DNA from: Iris pallida
Taxonomy: Eukaryota; Streptophyta; Magnoliopsida; Asparagales; Iridaceae
DNA length: 64,000 bases
Reading direction: 5' to 3'
NCBI GenBank assembly: GCA_029216955.1
Contig: JANAVB010003400.1
Coordinates: 13,789,552 to 13,853,551, forward strand
The notes under the pieces were generated by a model that was not told the DNA's origin, made no database searches, and worked only from the letters and a program-made list of their open reading frames with translations. Position numbers and translations under genes: made by a program. Of this stretch, positions 50,050 through 62,834 are shown in pieces (the first letter of the stretch is position 1; each line of letters begins with the position of its first letter).

Positions 50050-50640
50050 CTAGGATAGCCTACCCATAAGTCCAATTTGGACACAGGGGCAAAACGGTAA
50101 TTTCGGGTCAAAATGATGTCCGCCGTTGGACACACTTTGCACCGAAAAACGTGTCAGGATAGAAGTCTACAAAACCTAGCAAATTTTATGTCCACGAATC
50201 CAGAATGATGATACGAACCCAACGGTATATCCGGAATAGGATTTCGATGTGCCGATCTCAAAATGATACGTTGACGCGACACTTGGTATCCGGTTTGCAC
50301 GGAAATGCGTGCCGGAGCAAATATCTTCAAAACTCAGCAAATTATATGTCAACGAGTCCAGAATGACGATACGAACTCAACGGTATATCCAGAATGGGAT
50401 TCCGATGAGCTGGCGTCAAAAAGTCCCGTTGACTCAGAAAGTGGGACCCGCTTTGCACCGAAATGCGTGTCAGGGCCCACGTTCTCCAAATCAGCAAACT
50501 TTATATGAAAACATGCCAGAACGACGCCACGAGTCTACTGGTGGTGTCAGAAATTGAATCCGGAGTCCCGGGTTCAAAAATGGAATTTTACAAGTGCAAA
50601 TTAAAGAATTCAGACGGCCAACTTTGGCGTCGAATTCGAC
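50050..50640 (-). repeat. Conserved LTR block, left D LTR
   Basis: A more diverged form in which the CGTTGGACACACTTTGCACC-type phrase and the following GTCCAGAATGACGATACGAA-type phrase occur two to three times in tandem (near 50122, 50290 and 50440). The block appears internally duplicated here. Confidence 0.65.
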
Positions 50641-51068
50641 CAACCGAACGTGCTTAAAATGAAACGAAATCTAAAGGAGGCAGGGAGATGGTTATACCAG
50701 CTGTGCACCGGAACTGACGGTGCGCAAAATGGAGCTGCGACGGCGAAGTTACGAGCTGACGAAGTCGGCTCCACGAAACTGTCCAAAAACAGTTCAATTT
50801 AAAACGTCAACTTGGTGGCCAGTTTTGAGGTATCAAACGACAAAATTAACGGACGAAAATTAAGGGGAGTGAAGGTGGTTATACCGAGATTGAGGCGGAG
50901 CAGACGGGACGAAGATCCAACGGTCGGATCTCCGGAAAATTGCGTGCAAGGTTGCTGCGACGGGGCGCGAAATCTGAACTTTCGACGCGCGCGTCACGAC
51001 GGAACTTCGGGAAAATGCGCGAATCGCCTTGACGGCGCGTCCTGGTGGACGGTGGCCGCCATGTGGGG

Positions 51069-51350
51069 CTACCAGGGGGTGCGCCCAGGCGAAGGGGCCA
51101 CGCGGGGGTGGTTGACGGTCGGCCACGGCGCCGGCGGCGGCGCCTGAACGCGCGCGGCTGCGCGGGGCGGAGCCGCCGTCACAGCAGCTACTGCTGTCGC
51201 TGCTGTGAGCAGCTGCTGCTGCTGCCTCGTCGCCGGCCAGGGGGAGGCCAAGGAGGAGGAGGCCGCAAGGGTGGTGGTGGCTGTGGCTAAGGTGGTGATG
51301 GAGTGGCGATGGTGGTCGGGTGTGGAAGTGGTGGTGATAATGTTCTCCAT
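51069..51350 (-). CDS. Small ORF in the left D LTR leader
   Basis: The - strand ATG at 51350 opens 93 codons beginning MENIITTTSTPDHHRHS, then Thr/Ala/Pro-rich sequence, ending with PGRTPW. It lies in the sense leader of the LTR, between the presumed transcription start and the donor at 50884. The other LTR keeps it at full length (57488-57769). It is low-complexity and may be open by composition alone; no known domain. Confidence 0.2.
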   Translation of the reverse strand: MENIITTTSTPDHHRHSITTLATATTTLAASSSLASPWPATRQQQQLLTAATAVAAVTAAPPRAAARVQAPPPAPWPTVNHPRVAPSPGRTPW

Positions 51351-52584
51351 GGAGAAGGAGAATGTGAAGAAGAAGAAGTGAAGGAGAAGAAGAATAAGTA
51401 GAGACATGAGAGAGGAAGGTCGGTGAAGAGAGGAGAGAGGGAGTGAGGTGGAGTGAGTAGGGGGTGCTGTAGCTGTCGGGTTAGGGGGAGAGAGTGTAAG
51501 GGAGGTGAGAGTGAGGGGTGAGTTTAGGAGAGAGAGGGTGAGAGTTAGAGATAGAAAGAGATATTTGTGAGAGAGAGAATAGAGAGAGAGATATTTGTGA
51601 GAGAGAGGGGGAGAGCATGTAGTCGGCTGTAAGGGGGGGTCTGTGTTCCACCACATGTGGGAGAGAGAGGAGAGAGAAAGAGTGAGAGAGAGAGAGAGAG
51701 TATATAATATATATATATATATATATATGTGTACATATATATATATATAAATAAAGAGAGATATTTGTATGTAAATAGGATATTTTGAATGGGAGAAGGA
51801 TGCAAATACCATAGTGGGGTGTATGTGCAGTCATGATAGGGTCCACACCCAATTGGGTCGGGCATTGGGCCAAGTTTGGACAAAGTCGAGGCCAAGATTT
51901 AATCAATTAATAATTTAAACAATTTAAATCATGGATGAAATAGGAGCACAAGGGAGGTCGAAATTGGGGCACGCAAGTGGCACGTGCACAGTAGGCTCAA
52001 AACAGGCCAGGTTCATATATTGGGTCAAGCGGATTGGACCGATGTCGGGTCCCGAAATTAAATTGGAAAATAAATCAGGTTTCACGGTAGAAAATAAATC
52101 GGCCTAAATTGACCCGGAAGTTGTGCGAAGAAAATGGAGCACAAAATGGAGTGTCTGAGTGGGACACGAAGGTCATAGGTGAAGAGCGTCTCGAGTAGAT
52201 CATTCATGAGAAGTTGGTTTCGAGAAAATGGCTGATCTGGTGCTCCTAAATTAAAAGCAACGGTAACGTGCAAACGAAGGTCAAAAATAAAAGTGGGAAA
52301 AATATTCCATTATTAATTGGTCTAAGTTGACCCGAACTTGCGCGATACAAAAAAGAGCACAAGGAAAAGAGTTCAGGTGGGACAGGATATATCAAAATGA
52401 AGATAATGTTGTCTACTTCAAAACTCGTGAAGAGAGTTTCCAGAGATTGGTATCCCTGACGCTCCAGAAGTCAAAGTCATGGAATGGTACATTAATGATG
52501 AAAACAATTAAATAAATAAAATATTTATCGATAATAATTCATTTAGAAAAATTTAAAACAGCCCTGAAATTCAGGGGGCTTACA

Positions 52585-54594
52585 TCCTACCCACCTTACA
52601 AAAATTTCGTCCTCGAAATTAAAAATCATCCAACCAGTCAAACTATAATATGTAGCTGCTCTGGCTACGATACCCAATCTGCTATCCTTGAAATCATCTC
52701 TTTTGTTTCTCCTACAATCTTTTTGGTTCAGGTTCAACAAAGTCCTTATATCATAAACTTCGTCATACTTCCTTTAGAATCTTCCATACTAACATGAAAC
52801 ATTTATGTATTCCCTAAAATATAGGTCATTCTCTGGACATGTCTATAAGCCTAAAATGCTTACTCATCTACCGTATTTTCAACCTCAATCATAAAATACT
52901 TGATTTCCTTATCGTATCCTAAGTATCCATATTCTATCAATCCACAGTTCCTTAGCATCATTTGTCGTCAATCCTTTCCTACAGTTTCTCCTTGAAATCA
53001 TACGTTCAATATTTATTCTTGGCGTAGAGCCTTCTTCTTTTACTCAACAAGTCCTCCGAATATAAATCCTCAATTTCAAAACTCCCGATTTATTAATTAC
53101 CAATGTACATATGTCTCTGTCTCGTTCTGATATCTTTTCGATCTCGTACGCAATACGATAACTTATTCTAACTTATTCTATATCAATCCACATATCAATC
53201 TACCCTCTAATCACATGTAATTAGCTATAGATAGTCCCACCAAAATTCTACAAATGCTAAATCCTCAAACTGCTAAGCACAAGATTCTAATCCTTAATCC
53301 ATAGTCATAACAATATACTATCTCATTTATCCATCTTAGATACCCTATCATCGAGTCATAATACCAATAAAATCGTTCTTAATGGTTTCCAAGTCTGCTA
53401 CAGTCAGTCGCTTATACTTGTCCTATAAGCTTAATCTAACCAATCCCTAGGAAAAGTACTTATCACAATCATACCATACAATTATAGTTATACTACAGGA
53501 TCAATCAACAAGGTTTGGCTATTTCGGTCGTCTATCAAATAGAAGGTAACAAGGCCTAAGACTGGGTCAAGCAATTCATAACTGTGTCCAAACAAGTTAA
53601 AGGGTCAAGCAAGACGGGAAAGTTTATTGGAATATCTCCAAGAATGGTACGGAGACAACGGGATATATAACGAGAAAAATTACCCAAGAGGTTAACGAAG
53701 AAGAGTTTAGTCAAGTCATAGGAAAGATGGAACACAATAATAATTATGTCCAAAAGATAACATGAAAATAATCATTTTGGAGAGTCTTAGAGAACCTATA
53801 ATTCTAGTTGCAGATGTAGATAGAATGGAGTTAATCAAGACGGGGAAAAATAATAATAATAAGAATTTATTCTTGCTCAATCGATCATAACGAAGTGAAC
53901 CAAGCTGAGATATGATCTGATAACCATATACGTCTTCCTGAAATCATGTTGCCAGAATTTTCGCCACACCAGTAAGCCTAGATGCAATAAACGATAGAGT
54001 CATAACTAAGGTATACTCCCTAAAATCATATTATCTAGAATCCTCGCCACGCCAACCGGTATGGCTGCGAAAAAAATCTAAATTCTATGAATAGGATAAT
54101 ATATCCAAAATCAGGCTCTATGTTTTTGTCATACCAGCTAATATGGCTGCGATAAATTCTAAACTCCATAACTAAAGCAGACGTTTATCCTATCAGGATA
54201 TATCAAAATTCAATCCACAAAATTTATCACGATGCAAGATCAAAGTTAACAACAAAATCAGAAATTAAATTCAACAACGAATTTAAAGAAGAGCAAATAG
54301 AAATAAGTGGAAACTGATTTCTAGATATGATTAGAGTGAGATCCTCAGGGGTCATCCCAAGGGTACAACTTGGTCTAAATTGACCCACTGAAATACAAAC
54401 AAGAGGCTAATTTTAGCTAACGGTCCTATGCTGTGATGAGTTCTCCTATGTTGCAATCCTAGTAATCCTCTAGGTGTTCTAAATGTTTATCCCTAGTGTT
54501 ATCAAGTTGTCCTAGATCCTAATTGCAGGCATGCTTGGTACAATAACGTAACCAAACAATTTAGTCGAGACCTGCGTGGGCCGCCAAAAAAACA
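52585..54594 (-). mobile_element. D, 2.0-kb non-coding interior
   Basis: Next to the left LTR the - strand carries AATTTCGAGGACGAAATT (52603-52620) and AAGGTGGGTAGGA, the relic of a gypsy pol 3' end plus polypurine tract. Next to the right LTR is the primer-site motif. In between I see AT-rich sequence with no domain. One segment (about 53940-54180) repeats a phrase about ...CCACACCAGTAAGCC / CCACGCCAACCGGTATGGCTGCGA / ATACCAGCTAATATGGCTGCGA at spacings of 70-100 bp. Confidence 0.75.
54570..54586 (-). other. Primer-site-like motif of D
   Basis: The - strand reads TGGCGGCCCACGCAGGT, 8 bases inside the right LTR. Two transitions separate it from the C and A' versions. Confidence 0.55.
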
Positions 54595-56469
54595 TGTCAC
54601 GACCCGTTACCCAAATTGTTGGGCCGGGCCGAGCCATGTCCAGCCTACGCTTGGTTAAAGCGCAGTAAGCTGTTCTAAGAATAGACAATAAATGATCTAA
54701 GCTACTAACAGTTCTAAAATCACATTTAAATGTTCATCACAACACAGCATCTATAAGCGAAGGTAACATAAGCACAGACTTAATAATACATAACCAAAGT
54801 ATCTAACTGGAGACAAAGTCCAGTATCCAAATATAAGTACATACCAAAGTCTAAGTCCCAAAACACGAGAAAGATATCTAAGCAAGGTTCCCCGCTGGGG
54901 CCTCTACTGGAGCTAAGGCCAGGTCCTCAATGCAGTACCATAATATGTAACATATAGCATTTTCTCCTCGAAAAGTATACCTACAACGTTATCCTGTCAG
55001 GACGGGAGCAAGTACAACCTCTACAACTAAAGTACTGAACATATAATGAAAGAGATGTACAACAAGAATCATGTTGTGATAAGTCTATAAAACAAGAAAT
55101 ACTAGAAACATGGCCTCATGGTACAACTGGGATCAAGTATCATAGTAACATAGGGAACATGGCATATCTCATAGTCTATCATGGCAAGGATACATATATC
55201 ATAAAGACAGATGTATATGTAATGTTTAAAACTGTAGCAGGTACGTGATCGGTCAATAGGTGATGGTGCTGTGGCACCGATAAGAACCATATGTACTTCC
55301 GTACATGCCTAAATGTACACACGTACAAGTCCGCGTGGTTTTGGGCCTATGGCAAGGTCTACATGCATAATGTCGTCCTTACACGGCATCAAGGTCGCCG
55401 GAAATGGGGGGGCATGATCACGTACTCAACTGTCAGTTTTCCCATAACCCATATTCTAACATGTGAGAGATACGAGAGCAGTATAAGCATGGCAGGTACT
55501 GGAAGCAGTATAAAACTCGTGAATGCTCAGAGCAGTATAAAGCATAGTGAAACATGTACCAAGAACCAGTATGAAACATGTGAAGATATAAGGACTGTCC
55601 TAAACATGGTAGGGACCAAATTAATGTAACATGTAAAGACATAATCTTGCAGTTATTCAGAAAGCAGTATTTTAACAGGGCTAATACATGTTCTAACATT
55701 AAAAGACAGTAAATGAGTGTGTAGATGTACTTGCCTCGAGCAAAGCAAGAATACTATTACGAAGCTATAGATGTCCGGTGTCCTGTCAATAATGATATAC
55801 AAACTCAATTCTAAGCTATGTTCAAGATTACACTAGTGGTGAGACACGACACCTAACTGGATACTAGCTAAGTGGGGACCTAGCATAAAAGACTAATATG
55901 AAGTGTCACTATACACAAACTAACTCTCTAGGGTCTTTACACTAGTGCGGGGTGATGTCCAATATGACTAAAACACAAAACAACACAAAAAGTTGCAAGC
56001 CGTAATTATTCAATAATTAAATCTACTGTACACTATGTTCCAACAATTTTAGAGATAGACAAAAAGCTTAAATATATATAAAATAAAGTACCAAAATAAT
56101 CCTTGTTAATTATAGAAATTTATACTAATTTTTCTGGAATTTATAAACCTTCATAAATATTTATTAAAAATTAGCAAACATAAATATACCGAAAATGAGT
56201 TCTGTTTTCCTATTTTTATAAAATACCAAAAGTTCTTATTAAATGCTAGAAAAATTATAATAAATTATCTAAATTAACATAATATTTAAATACCATTTTT
56301 CTAAGATTTTTACAGTAATTAAATATATGTAAAAATTCAAAACCAGAAAGTAACAATATCTAGAAAAATAATTAATTATAAATTAAGGATAATACATAAT
56401 CAAAATCTACAGATGTTGTCGGACGATAAAATAAATATCACCAACGTGTCCAAAACGGTCAAATCAGCT

Positions 56470-57055
56470 TGGATAGCCTACCCATAAGTCCAATTTGGAC
56501 ACAGGGGCAAAACGGTAATTTCGGGTCAAAATGATGTCCGCCGTTGGACACACTTTGCACCGAAAAGCGTGTCGGGATAGAAGTCTACAAAACCTAGCAA
56601 ATTTTATGTCCACGAATCCAGAATGATGATACGAACCCAACGGTATATCCGGAATAGGATTCCGATGTGCCGATCTCAAAATGATACGTTGACGCGACAC
56701 TTGGTATCCGGTTTGCACGGAAATGCGTGCCGGAGCAAATATCTTCAAAACTCAGCAAATTATATGTCAATGAGTCCAGAATGACGATACGAACTCAACG
56801 GTATATCCAGAATGGGATTCCGATGAGCTGGCGTCAAAAAGTCCCGTTGACTCAGAAAGTGGGACCCGCTTTGCACCGAAATGCGTGTCAGGGCCCACGT
56901 TCTCCAAATCAAGCAAACTTTATATGAAAACATGCCAGAACGACGCCACGAGTCTACTGGTGGTGTCAGAAATTGAATCCGGAGTCCCGGATTCAAAAAT
57001 GGAATTTTACAAGTGCAAATTAAAGAATTCAGACGGCCAACTTTGGTGTCGAATT
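56470..57055 (-). repeat. Conserved LTR block, right D LTR
   Basis: Same internally duplicated form as 50050-50640. Confidence 0.65.
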
Positions 57056-57487
57056 CGACCAACCGAACGTGCTTAAAATGAAACGAAATCTAAAGGAGGC
57101 AGGGAGATGGTTATACCAGCTGTGCACCGGAACTGACGGTGCATAAAACGGAGCTGCGACGGCGAAGTTACGAGCTGACGAAGTCGGCTCCACGAAACTG
57201 TCCAAAAATAGTTCAATTTAAAACGTCAACTTGGTGGCCAGTTTTGAGGTATCAAACGACAAAATTAACGGACGAAAATTGAGGGGAGTGAAGGTGGTTA
57301 TACCGAGATTGAGGCGGAGCAGACGGGACGAAGATCCAACGGTCGGATCTTCGGAAAATTGTGTGCAAAGTTGCTGCGATGGGGCGCGAAATCTGAACTT
57401 TCGACGCGCGCGTCACGACGGAACTTCGGGAAAATGCGCGAATCGCCTTGACGGCGCGTCCTGGTGGACGGTGGCCGCCATGTGGGG

Positions 57488-57769
57488 CTACCAGGGGGTG
57501 CGCCCAGGCGAAGGGGCCACGCGGGGGTGGTTGACGGTCGGCCACGGCGCCGGCGGCGGCGCCTGAACGCGCGCGGCTGCGCGGGGCGGAGCCGCCGTCA
57601 CAGCAGCTACTGCTGCCGCTGCTGTGAGCAGCTGCTGCTGCTGCCTCGTCGCCGGCCAGGGGGAGGCCAAGGAGGAAGAGGCCGCGAGGGTGGTGGTGGC
57701 TGTGGCTAAGGTGGTGATGGAGTGGCGATGGTGGTCGGGTGTGGAAGTGGTGGTGATAATGTTCTCCAT
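57488..57769 (-). CDS. Small ORF in the right D LTR leader
   Basis: Same 93-codon frame as 51069-51350, with same start and stop. Differences from the left copy include a Thr/Ala exchange in the TAAAAVAAV stretch. Conservation between LTRs this young says little about selection. Confidence 0.2.
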   Translation of the reverse strand: MENIITTTSTPDHHRHSITTLATATTTLAASSSLASPWPATRQQQQLLTAAAAVAAVTAAPPRAAARVQAPPPAPWPTVNHPRVAPSPGRTPW

Positions 57770-59004
57770 GGAGAAGGAGAATGTGAAGAAGAAGAAGTGA
57801 AGGAGAAGAAGAATAAGTAGAGACATGAGAGAGGGAGGTCGGTGAAGAGAGGAGAGAGGGAGTGAGGTGGAGTGAGTAGGGGGTGCTGTAGCTGTCGGGT
57901 TAGGGGGAGAGAGTGTAAGGGAGGTGAGAGTGAGGGGTGAGTTTAGGAGAGAGAGGGTGAGAGTTAGAGATAGAAAGAGATATTTGTGAGAGAGAGAATA
58001 GAGAGAGAGATATTTGTGAGAGAGAGGGGGAGAGCATGTAGTCGGCTGTAAGGGGGGGTCTGTGTTCCACCACATGTGGGAGAGAGAGGAGAGAGAAAGA
58101 GTGAGAGAGAGAAAGAGAGAGTATATAATATATATATATATATGTGTACATATATATATATATAAATAAAGAGAGATATTTGTATGTAAATAGGATATTT
58201 TGAATGGGAGAAGGATGCAAATACCATAGTGGGGTGTATGTGCAGTCATGATAGGGTCCACACCCAATTGGGTCGGGCATTGGGCCAAGTTTGGACAAAG
58301 TCGAGGCCAAGATTTAATCAATTACTAATTTAAACAATTTAAATCATGGATGAAATAGGAGCACAAGGGAGGTCGAAATTGGGGCACGCAAGTGACACGT
58401 GCACAGTAGGCTCAAAACAGGCCAGGTTCATATATTGGGTCAAGCGGATTGGACCGATGTCGGGTCCCGAAATTAAATTGGAAGATAAATCAGGTTTCAC
58501 GGTAGAAAATAAATCGGCCTAAATTGACCCGGAAGTTGTGCGAAGAAAATGGAGCACAAAATGGAGTGTCTGAGTGGGACACGAAGGTCATGGGTGAAGA
58601 GCGTCTCGAGTAGATCATTCATGAGAAGTTGGTTTCGAGAAAATGGATGATCTGGTGCTCCTAAATTAAAAGCAACGGTAACGTGCAAACGAAGGTCAAA
58701 AATAAAAGTGGGAATAATATTCCATTATTAATTGGTCTAAGTTGACCCGAACTTGCGCGATACAAAAAAGAGCACAAGGGAAAGAGTTCAGGTGGGACAG
58801 GATATATCAAAATGAAGATAATCTTGTCTACTTCAAAACTCGTGAAGAGAGTTTCCAGAGATTGGTATCCCTGACGCTCCAGAAGTCAAAGTCATGGAAT
58901 GGTACATTAATGATGAAAACAATTAAATAAATAAAATATTTATCGATAATAATTCATTTAGAAAAATTTAAACCAGCCCTGAAATTCAGGGGGCTTACAG
59001 AAGC

Positions 59005-59531
59005 TCAACGAAACAGTTACTCAGATGTTCGAGAGATTCTTGGATATTGTAAATCCTTTGTCCTCCCTAGGCAAAAATTACAGTAACCATAAAAAGATTT
59101 GCAAACTCCTGCGAGCACTTACAAAGAACTGGATTCCGAAGGCTACTGTAATCATTGAAAGAAACGACCTCACTACCATGACACTCGAAGTACTCATGGG
59201 TAAGCTACTCACTCATGAACAGGAGCTACAAGATTTTGAAGAGCCTGCACCAAAGGAGAAGACGATCACTTTCAAGGCTCAGCACAGAAAAGCTGCTGAA
59301 GGTGATTCAGACAACAATGAATCTGATGCTGAAGATCAATCACTCCGAGCAAGAAAATTCAAAAGATTCATGAGATATGAGAAGAAAGCCAAAGAAAACA
59401 ATAGCAGCAACAACTGGTATCAAGATGATGCTGTTTGCTATGGCTGCAAGAAGAAGGGACACATGAAGAAGGATTGTCCAAAAACTCATCATCAAGCAAG
59501 AAGAGCAACAGGTATGAGAAAGGGAACCTAA
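59005..59531 (+). pseudogene. Copia gag, C-terminal part with CCHC knuckle
   Basis: Continues the gag frame broken at 48175. It includes LTHEQELQDF, an acidic stretch and a CCHC zinc knuckle at 59436-59477 (CYGCKKKGHMKKDC, spacing 2-4-4), which binds RNA. The frame then runs to a stop at 59531 after a one-base loss in the A run 59480-59484; the true product continues in the frame reading through 60445. Confidence 0.88.
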
Positions 59532-60445
59532 AGAGATCAACATCTCTGAAGTATGCCAACACCAGCATATGGCATGAAAGTGAAGCCAGCGACTCAGAAG
59601 ACGAACAATCAGAAGACGCTACAAATGTATGCTTTATGGCATCCGATCAGGTACTCTCTGAACCTGTAGTTGATACATATGATGACTTCACCTTTGAACA
59701 ATTAGGAGAAGCTTTCAGTGAACTGATAAGTGATTACAGGAAACTGCGTAGCAAATATCAGACCTCTAAGAAGGTACTCAGAGAGTACAAAGGTGAAATA
59801 AGAAGACTTACCGACCTACTAGCTGAGGATAGAGATAATGTTAGTGAGTCTGGTGAGCTTTCATCTGTCAAGCTCTTATTACACGAGACTACCAAGTCAT
59901 CCGAAGAAAAAGACAAGGTTATTGACCAACTGAAAGAAGAACTTTCTAAAGAGAAGAAAAGTCTTCAATGTGCACAAGTCAGAATGGAAGCACTCACTTC
60001 TGACTATACTAAGTTGTATGACACTTCCAAAAGATTGGAAATTAGGATAGGAAAACAGCCTGAGACTGTTGCTTCCTACCCTAACACGTGTCACTTACCG
60101 AATAATCAGAACATTCTCAAACCAAACACTGTCAGACCTAACCATATCAAACCTTTACCCCAAAAGGTTAAGCCCAAACAGGATTATAGGTATGCTTTCT
60201 TCTATACTAGAAAACCTAAACCTACCAACCATGCACATCACTCAGCTTTCATCACTAAACATGCACAATGTCATTATTGTGGCCACACTGGTCATATTTC
60301 TCCTGCATGTAGAATCAGAAAGCTTGTTGATTTAAATATTTATGCAAGGATACCAAAAGCTAACATTTTAGGACCCTACAAGAAATGGAAACCAAAAGTT
60401 TCATCTGGAAATTGTTTTGTAGGTGGAACACCTTTCACATGCTAA
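59485..60445 (+). pseudogene. Copia gag-pol linker with coiled coil and second CCHC
   Basis: After the frameshift: a Ser/Lys-rich stretch, acidic EASDSEDEQSEDATNVCF, then KLRSKYQTSKKVL and EEKDKVIDQLKEELSKEKKS with heptad-like spacing (about 59730-60050). A second knuckle CHYCGHTGHISPAC follows (60269-60310). Two knuckles separated by coiled coil are usual for SIRE-type elements. Another frame change lies near 60420-60448, just before the protease, so this frame ends in a stop at 60445. Confidence 0.82.
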
Positions 60446-62231
60446 AAGCAAATGGATCCTCGACAGCGGTTTTTCACGGCATATGACCGGTGACGCTATA
60501 TTATTTGCAACACTGTCGAAGAAGAAGAAGGAAGGTTATGTCTCCTTCGGTAACAACTTGAAAGGGTATATCGTTGGTATCGGAGACGTTGGTAAGTCTC
60601 CCTATCCTGTGATTAAGGATGTCTGTCTGGTTACCGAGTTGAAACATAATCTACTCAGCATAAGTCATTTAGCTGATCATGGTTATGGCATCAACTTTGG
60701 CAAAGACAAATGTACTATAGTTGATAGCTCAACTGGTAGTACTATCTTTGAAGGTATCAGGAAAGACAACATATATGTTTTCTATTTGTTGGAAGAAACT
60801 AACACTTCATGTAGATGCTTAATGGCTAAAAGTGATGAGAGTCATCTGTGGCATATGAGACTCGGTCACGCAAATATGGACACAATCTCAAGATTATCCA
60901 CGAAGAAGCTAGTACGCGATTTACCAGACATAACATTCAAGAAGGATTCGGTTTGTAGCCAATGTGCAAAGAACAAAGCTACCAGATCCACATTCAAGTC
61001 AGTAAACACAGTATGTACTACTAGACCTCTACAATTGCTACATATGGACTTATTTGGTCCTAGCAGAGTTGCTAGCCTCGGAGGTAAGTTATATACTTTT
61101 GTAATTGTAGATGATTACTCTAGATACACGTGGGTATACTTTTTGACACGCAAGAATGATGCATTATCCGAATTTGTCGCCTTTTGTAAGAAAGTACAGA
61201 ATGAAAAAGGTTACATGATCACTCGTATTAGAAGCGATCATGGAGGCGAATTCGAGAATGCAGAGTTTGAGCAATTTTGTGACACACACGGTTTTGTACA
61301 CGAGTTCTCCTGCCCTAGGACTCCACAACAAAATGGAGTTGTGGAACGTAAAAACAGAATTCTATCCAAAATGGCCAGAGTAATGTTAAACCAGTTTAGT
61401 CTACCCAAATATTTCTGGGCTGAAGCTGTCAATACAGCTTGTTTTGTTCTCAATAGAGTTCTAATTCGACCCAAATCGAAGAAGACTCCATTTGAGTTAT
61501 GGTTTGATAGAATTCCATCAGTTTTATATTTTAGAATATTTGGTTGTAAATGCTTTATTCTTAATACAAAAGATAATTTGGGAAAGTTTGACAAAAAGGC
61601 CGATGAAGGTATATTTTTAGGTTATGTGACCAAGAGCAAAGGATACAGAGTCTTCAACAAACGAACTATGATCATCGAAGAATCAATCAACGTCACCTTT
61701 GATGAATTGAATCAAATGACTATCGATGACAATGACGAAGATCTAACTGTACCACGCTCAATACCAGCTAATTCTCTACCAACACTAGCTGATTCTCCAA
61801 GAGAAGAACTCGGAAGCAGCTACCTTCAGAGTCTGCCTAAAAGATTGAAATTTACGGCTGATCATCCAAAGGATTTGGTAATTGGTGATATTACCAAAGG
61901 TGTAAGTACTCGTACATCCAGTAAAGATATTGTTTCTAGTGTTGCATTCATTTCACAGCTAGAACCCAAAACTATTGATGAAGCATGTAGTGATAATTTT
62001 TGGATAGATGCTATACAAGAGGAATTAAACCAATTTGAACGGAATCAAGTTTGGGAACTGGTTCCCAAGCCTATTGATCATCCGGTCATTGGCACCCGAT
62101 GGGTATTCCAAAATAAACTGAACGAGAATGGTTTAGTGACTCGTAATAAGGCTCGACTCGTAGCTCAAGGATACCATCAGGAAGAAGGTATCGACTACAA
62201 TGAGACTTATGCCCCATTTGCGAGATTATAA
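60423..62231 (+). pseudogene. Copia pol: protease, integrase and start of RT
   Basis: Protease motif WILDSG (catalytic Asp 60462-60464). The integrase has the zinc segment HLWHMRLGHAN ... CSQCAKNKA (about 60843-60972) and catalytic residues in HMDLFGP (about 61043), SDHGGEF (about 61234) and VVERKN (about 61340). A GKY/linker region follows, then the start of RT (WIDAIQEELNQFERNQVWEL, GTRWVFQNKLNENG). The open frame begins at a GTG with no natural start, as expected for a polyprotein. It is closed at 62229-62231 by TAA where relatives read ARLE, probably GAA to TAA. Confidence 0.9.
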
Positions 62232-62834
62232 TCCATTCGCATGTTATGTGCATTTGCATGTTTTTATAATTTCAAATTATTTCAAATGGATGTCAAGTGT
62301 GAATTTTTAAATAGTTTTATAAAAGAAGAAGTTTTTGTAGCACAACCTCCAGGTTTCACAGATTTTAAAAACCCTGATCATGTTTTCAAGTTGAAGAAAG
62401 CTTTATACGATTTAAAACAAGCCCCTCGTGCTTGGTATGATCGTTTAAGCTCATTCCTACTTGACAACGATTTTTCAAAGGGCAAGGTTGACACTACACT
62501 TTTTATTAAGTCTTTTAATGGCAAGCTTCTCTTAATACAAGTCTATGTTGATGATATTATATTTGGATCTACTGATGAATCTCTTTGTCAAGAATTCTCT
62601 AAGTGTATGCAGAATGAGTTTGAGATGAGCATGATGGGAGAGCTGAAATTCTTTCTCGGATTGCAAATCAAACAAACTGACAATGGGACATTCATAAATC
62701 AAGCCAAGTACACAAAAGATTTGCTAAAGAAGTTTGATCTGGACAATGTCAAACCTATTGGCACTCCGATGGCAACTTCAACAAAGCTTGATATTGATGA
62801 ACAAGGCAAGCCAGTCGACACACGTAAGTATTGA
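62232..62834 (+). pseudogene. Copia pol: RT core
   Basis: Same frame as the preceding segment. It holds QMDVKCEFLNS (second RT block), KLKKALYDLKQAPRAWY and the catalytic YVDD at 62544-62555 followed by IIFGS. Then come MMGELKFFLGLQI and the connection domain up to a TGA at 62832-62834 (probably CGA to TGA). The reverse transcriptase active site is intact as sequence, but the gene is interrupted on both sides. Confidence 0.9.

Larger units (their letters stand above)
48176..52584 (-). repeat. D, 3' LTR (left copy)
   Basis: On the - strand: U3 (52584 to about 51720), TATA-like ATTATATACT and a CTCTCTCTC start patch (about 51700), then a leader with a 93-codon ORF (51350-51069). Next come a donor-like G|GTATAACC (intron start 50884) and the conserved block (50050-50640). 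Confidence 0.88.
48176..58999 (-). mobile_element. Element D: young LARD-like retrotransposon
   Basis: LTRs 48176-52584 (4409 bp) and 54595-58999 (4405 bp) begin TGTCACGACCCG and end GGGGGCTTACA, with perfect TSDs GAAGC (48171-48175, 59000-59004). The primer-site motif (54570-54586) beside the right LTR and polypurine sequence beside the left show that it reads on the - strand, antisense to the copia gag it interrupts. By eye the LTRs differ at about 45 of 4400 positions (about 1%). The 2.0-kb interior is non-coding. Young, complete in structure and without enzymes: a non-autonomous element. Confidence 0.92.
54595..58999 (-). repeat. D, 5' LTR (right copy)
   Basis: Near-identical to 48176-52584. 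Differences are mostly single transitions plus two length changes in the dinucleotide runs near 58120-58165. As the 5' LTR this copy would drive transcription. Confidence 0.9.

Noticed and set aside
50812..51290. + strand ORFs in the D LTRs (also 57231-57709)
   Set aside because: Antisense to the element and made of GC-rich LTR leader. Present in both LTRs simply because the LTRs are duplicates.
61238..61594. - strand ORF of 118 aa within the integrase region
   Set aside because: Shadow of the copia integrase coding strand.
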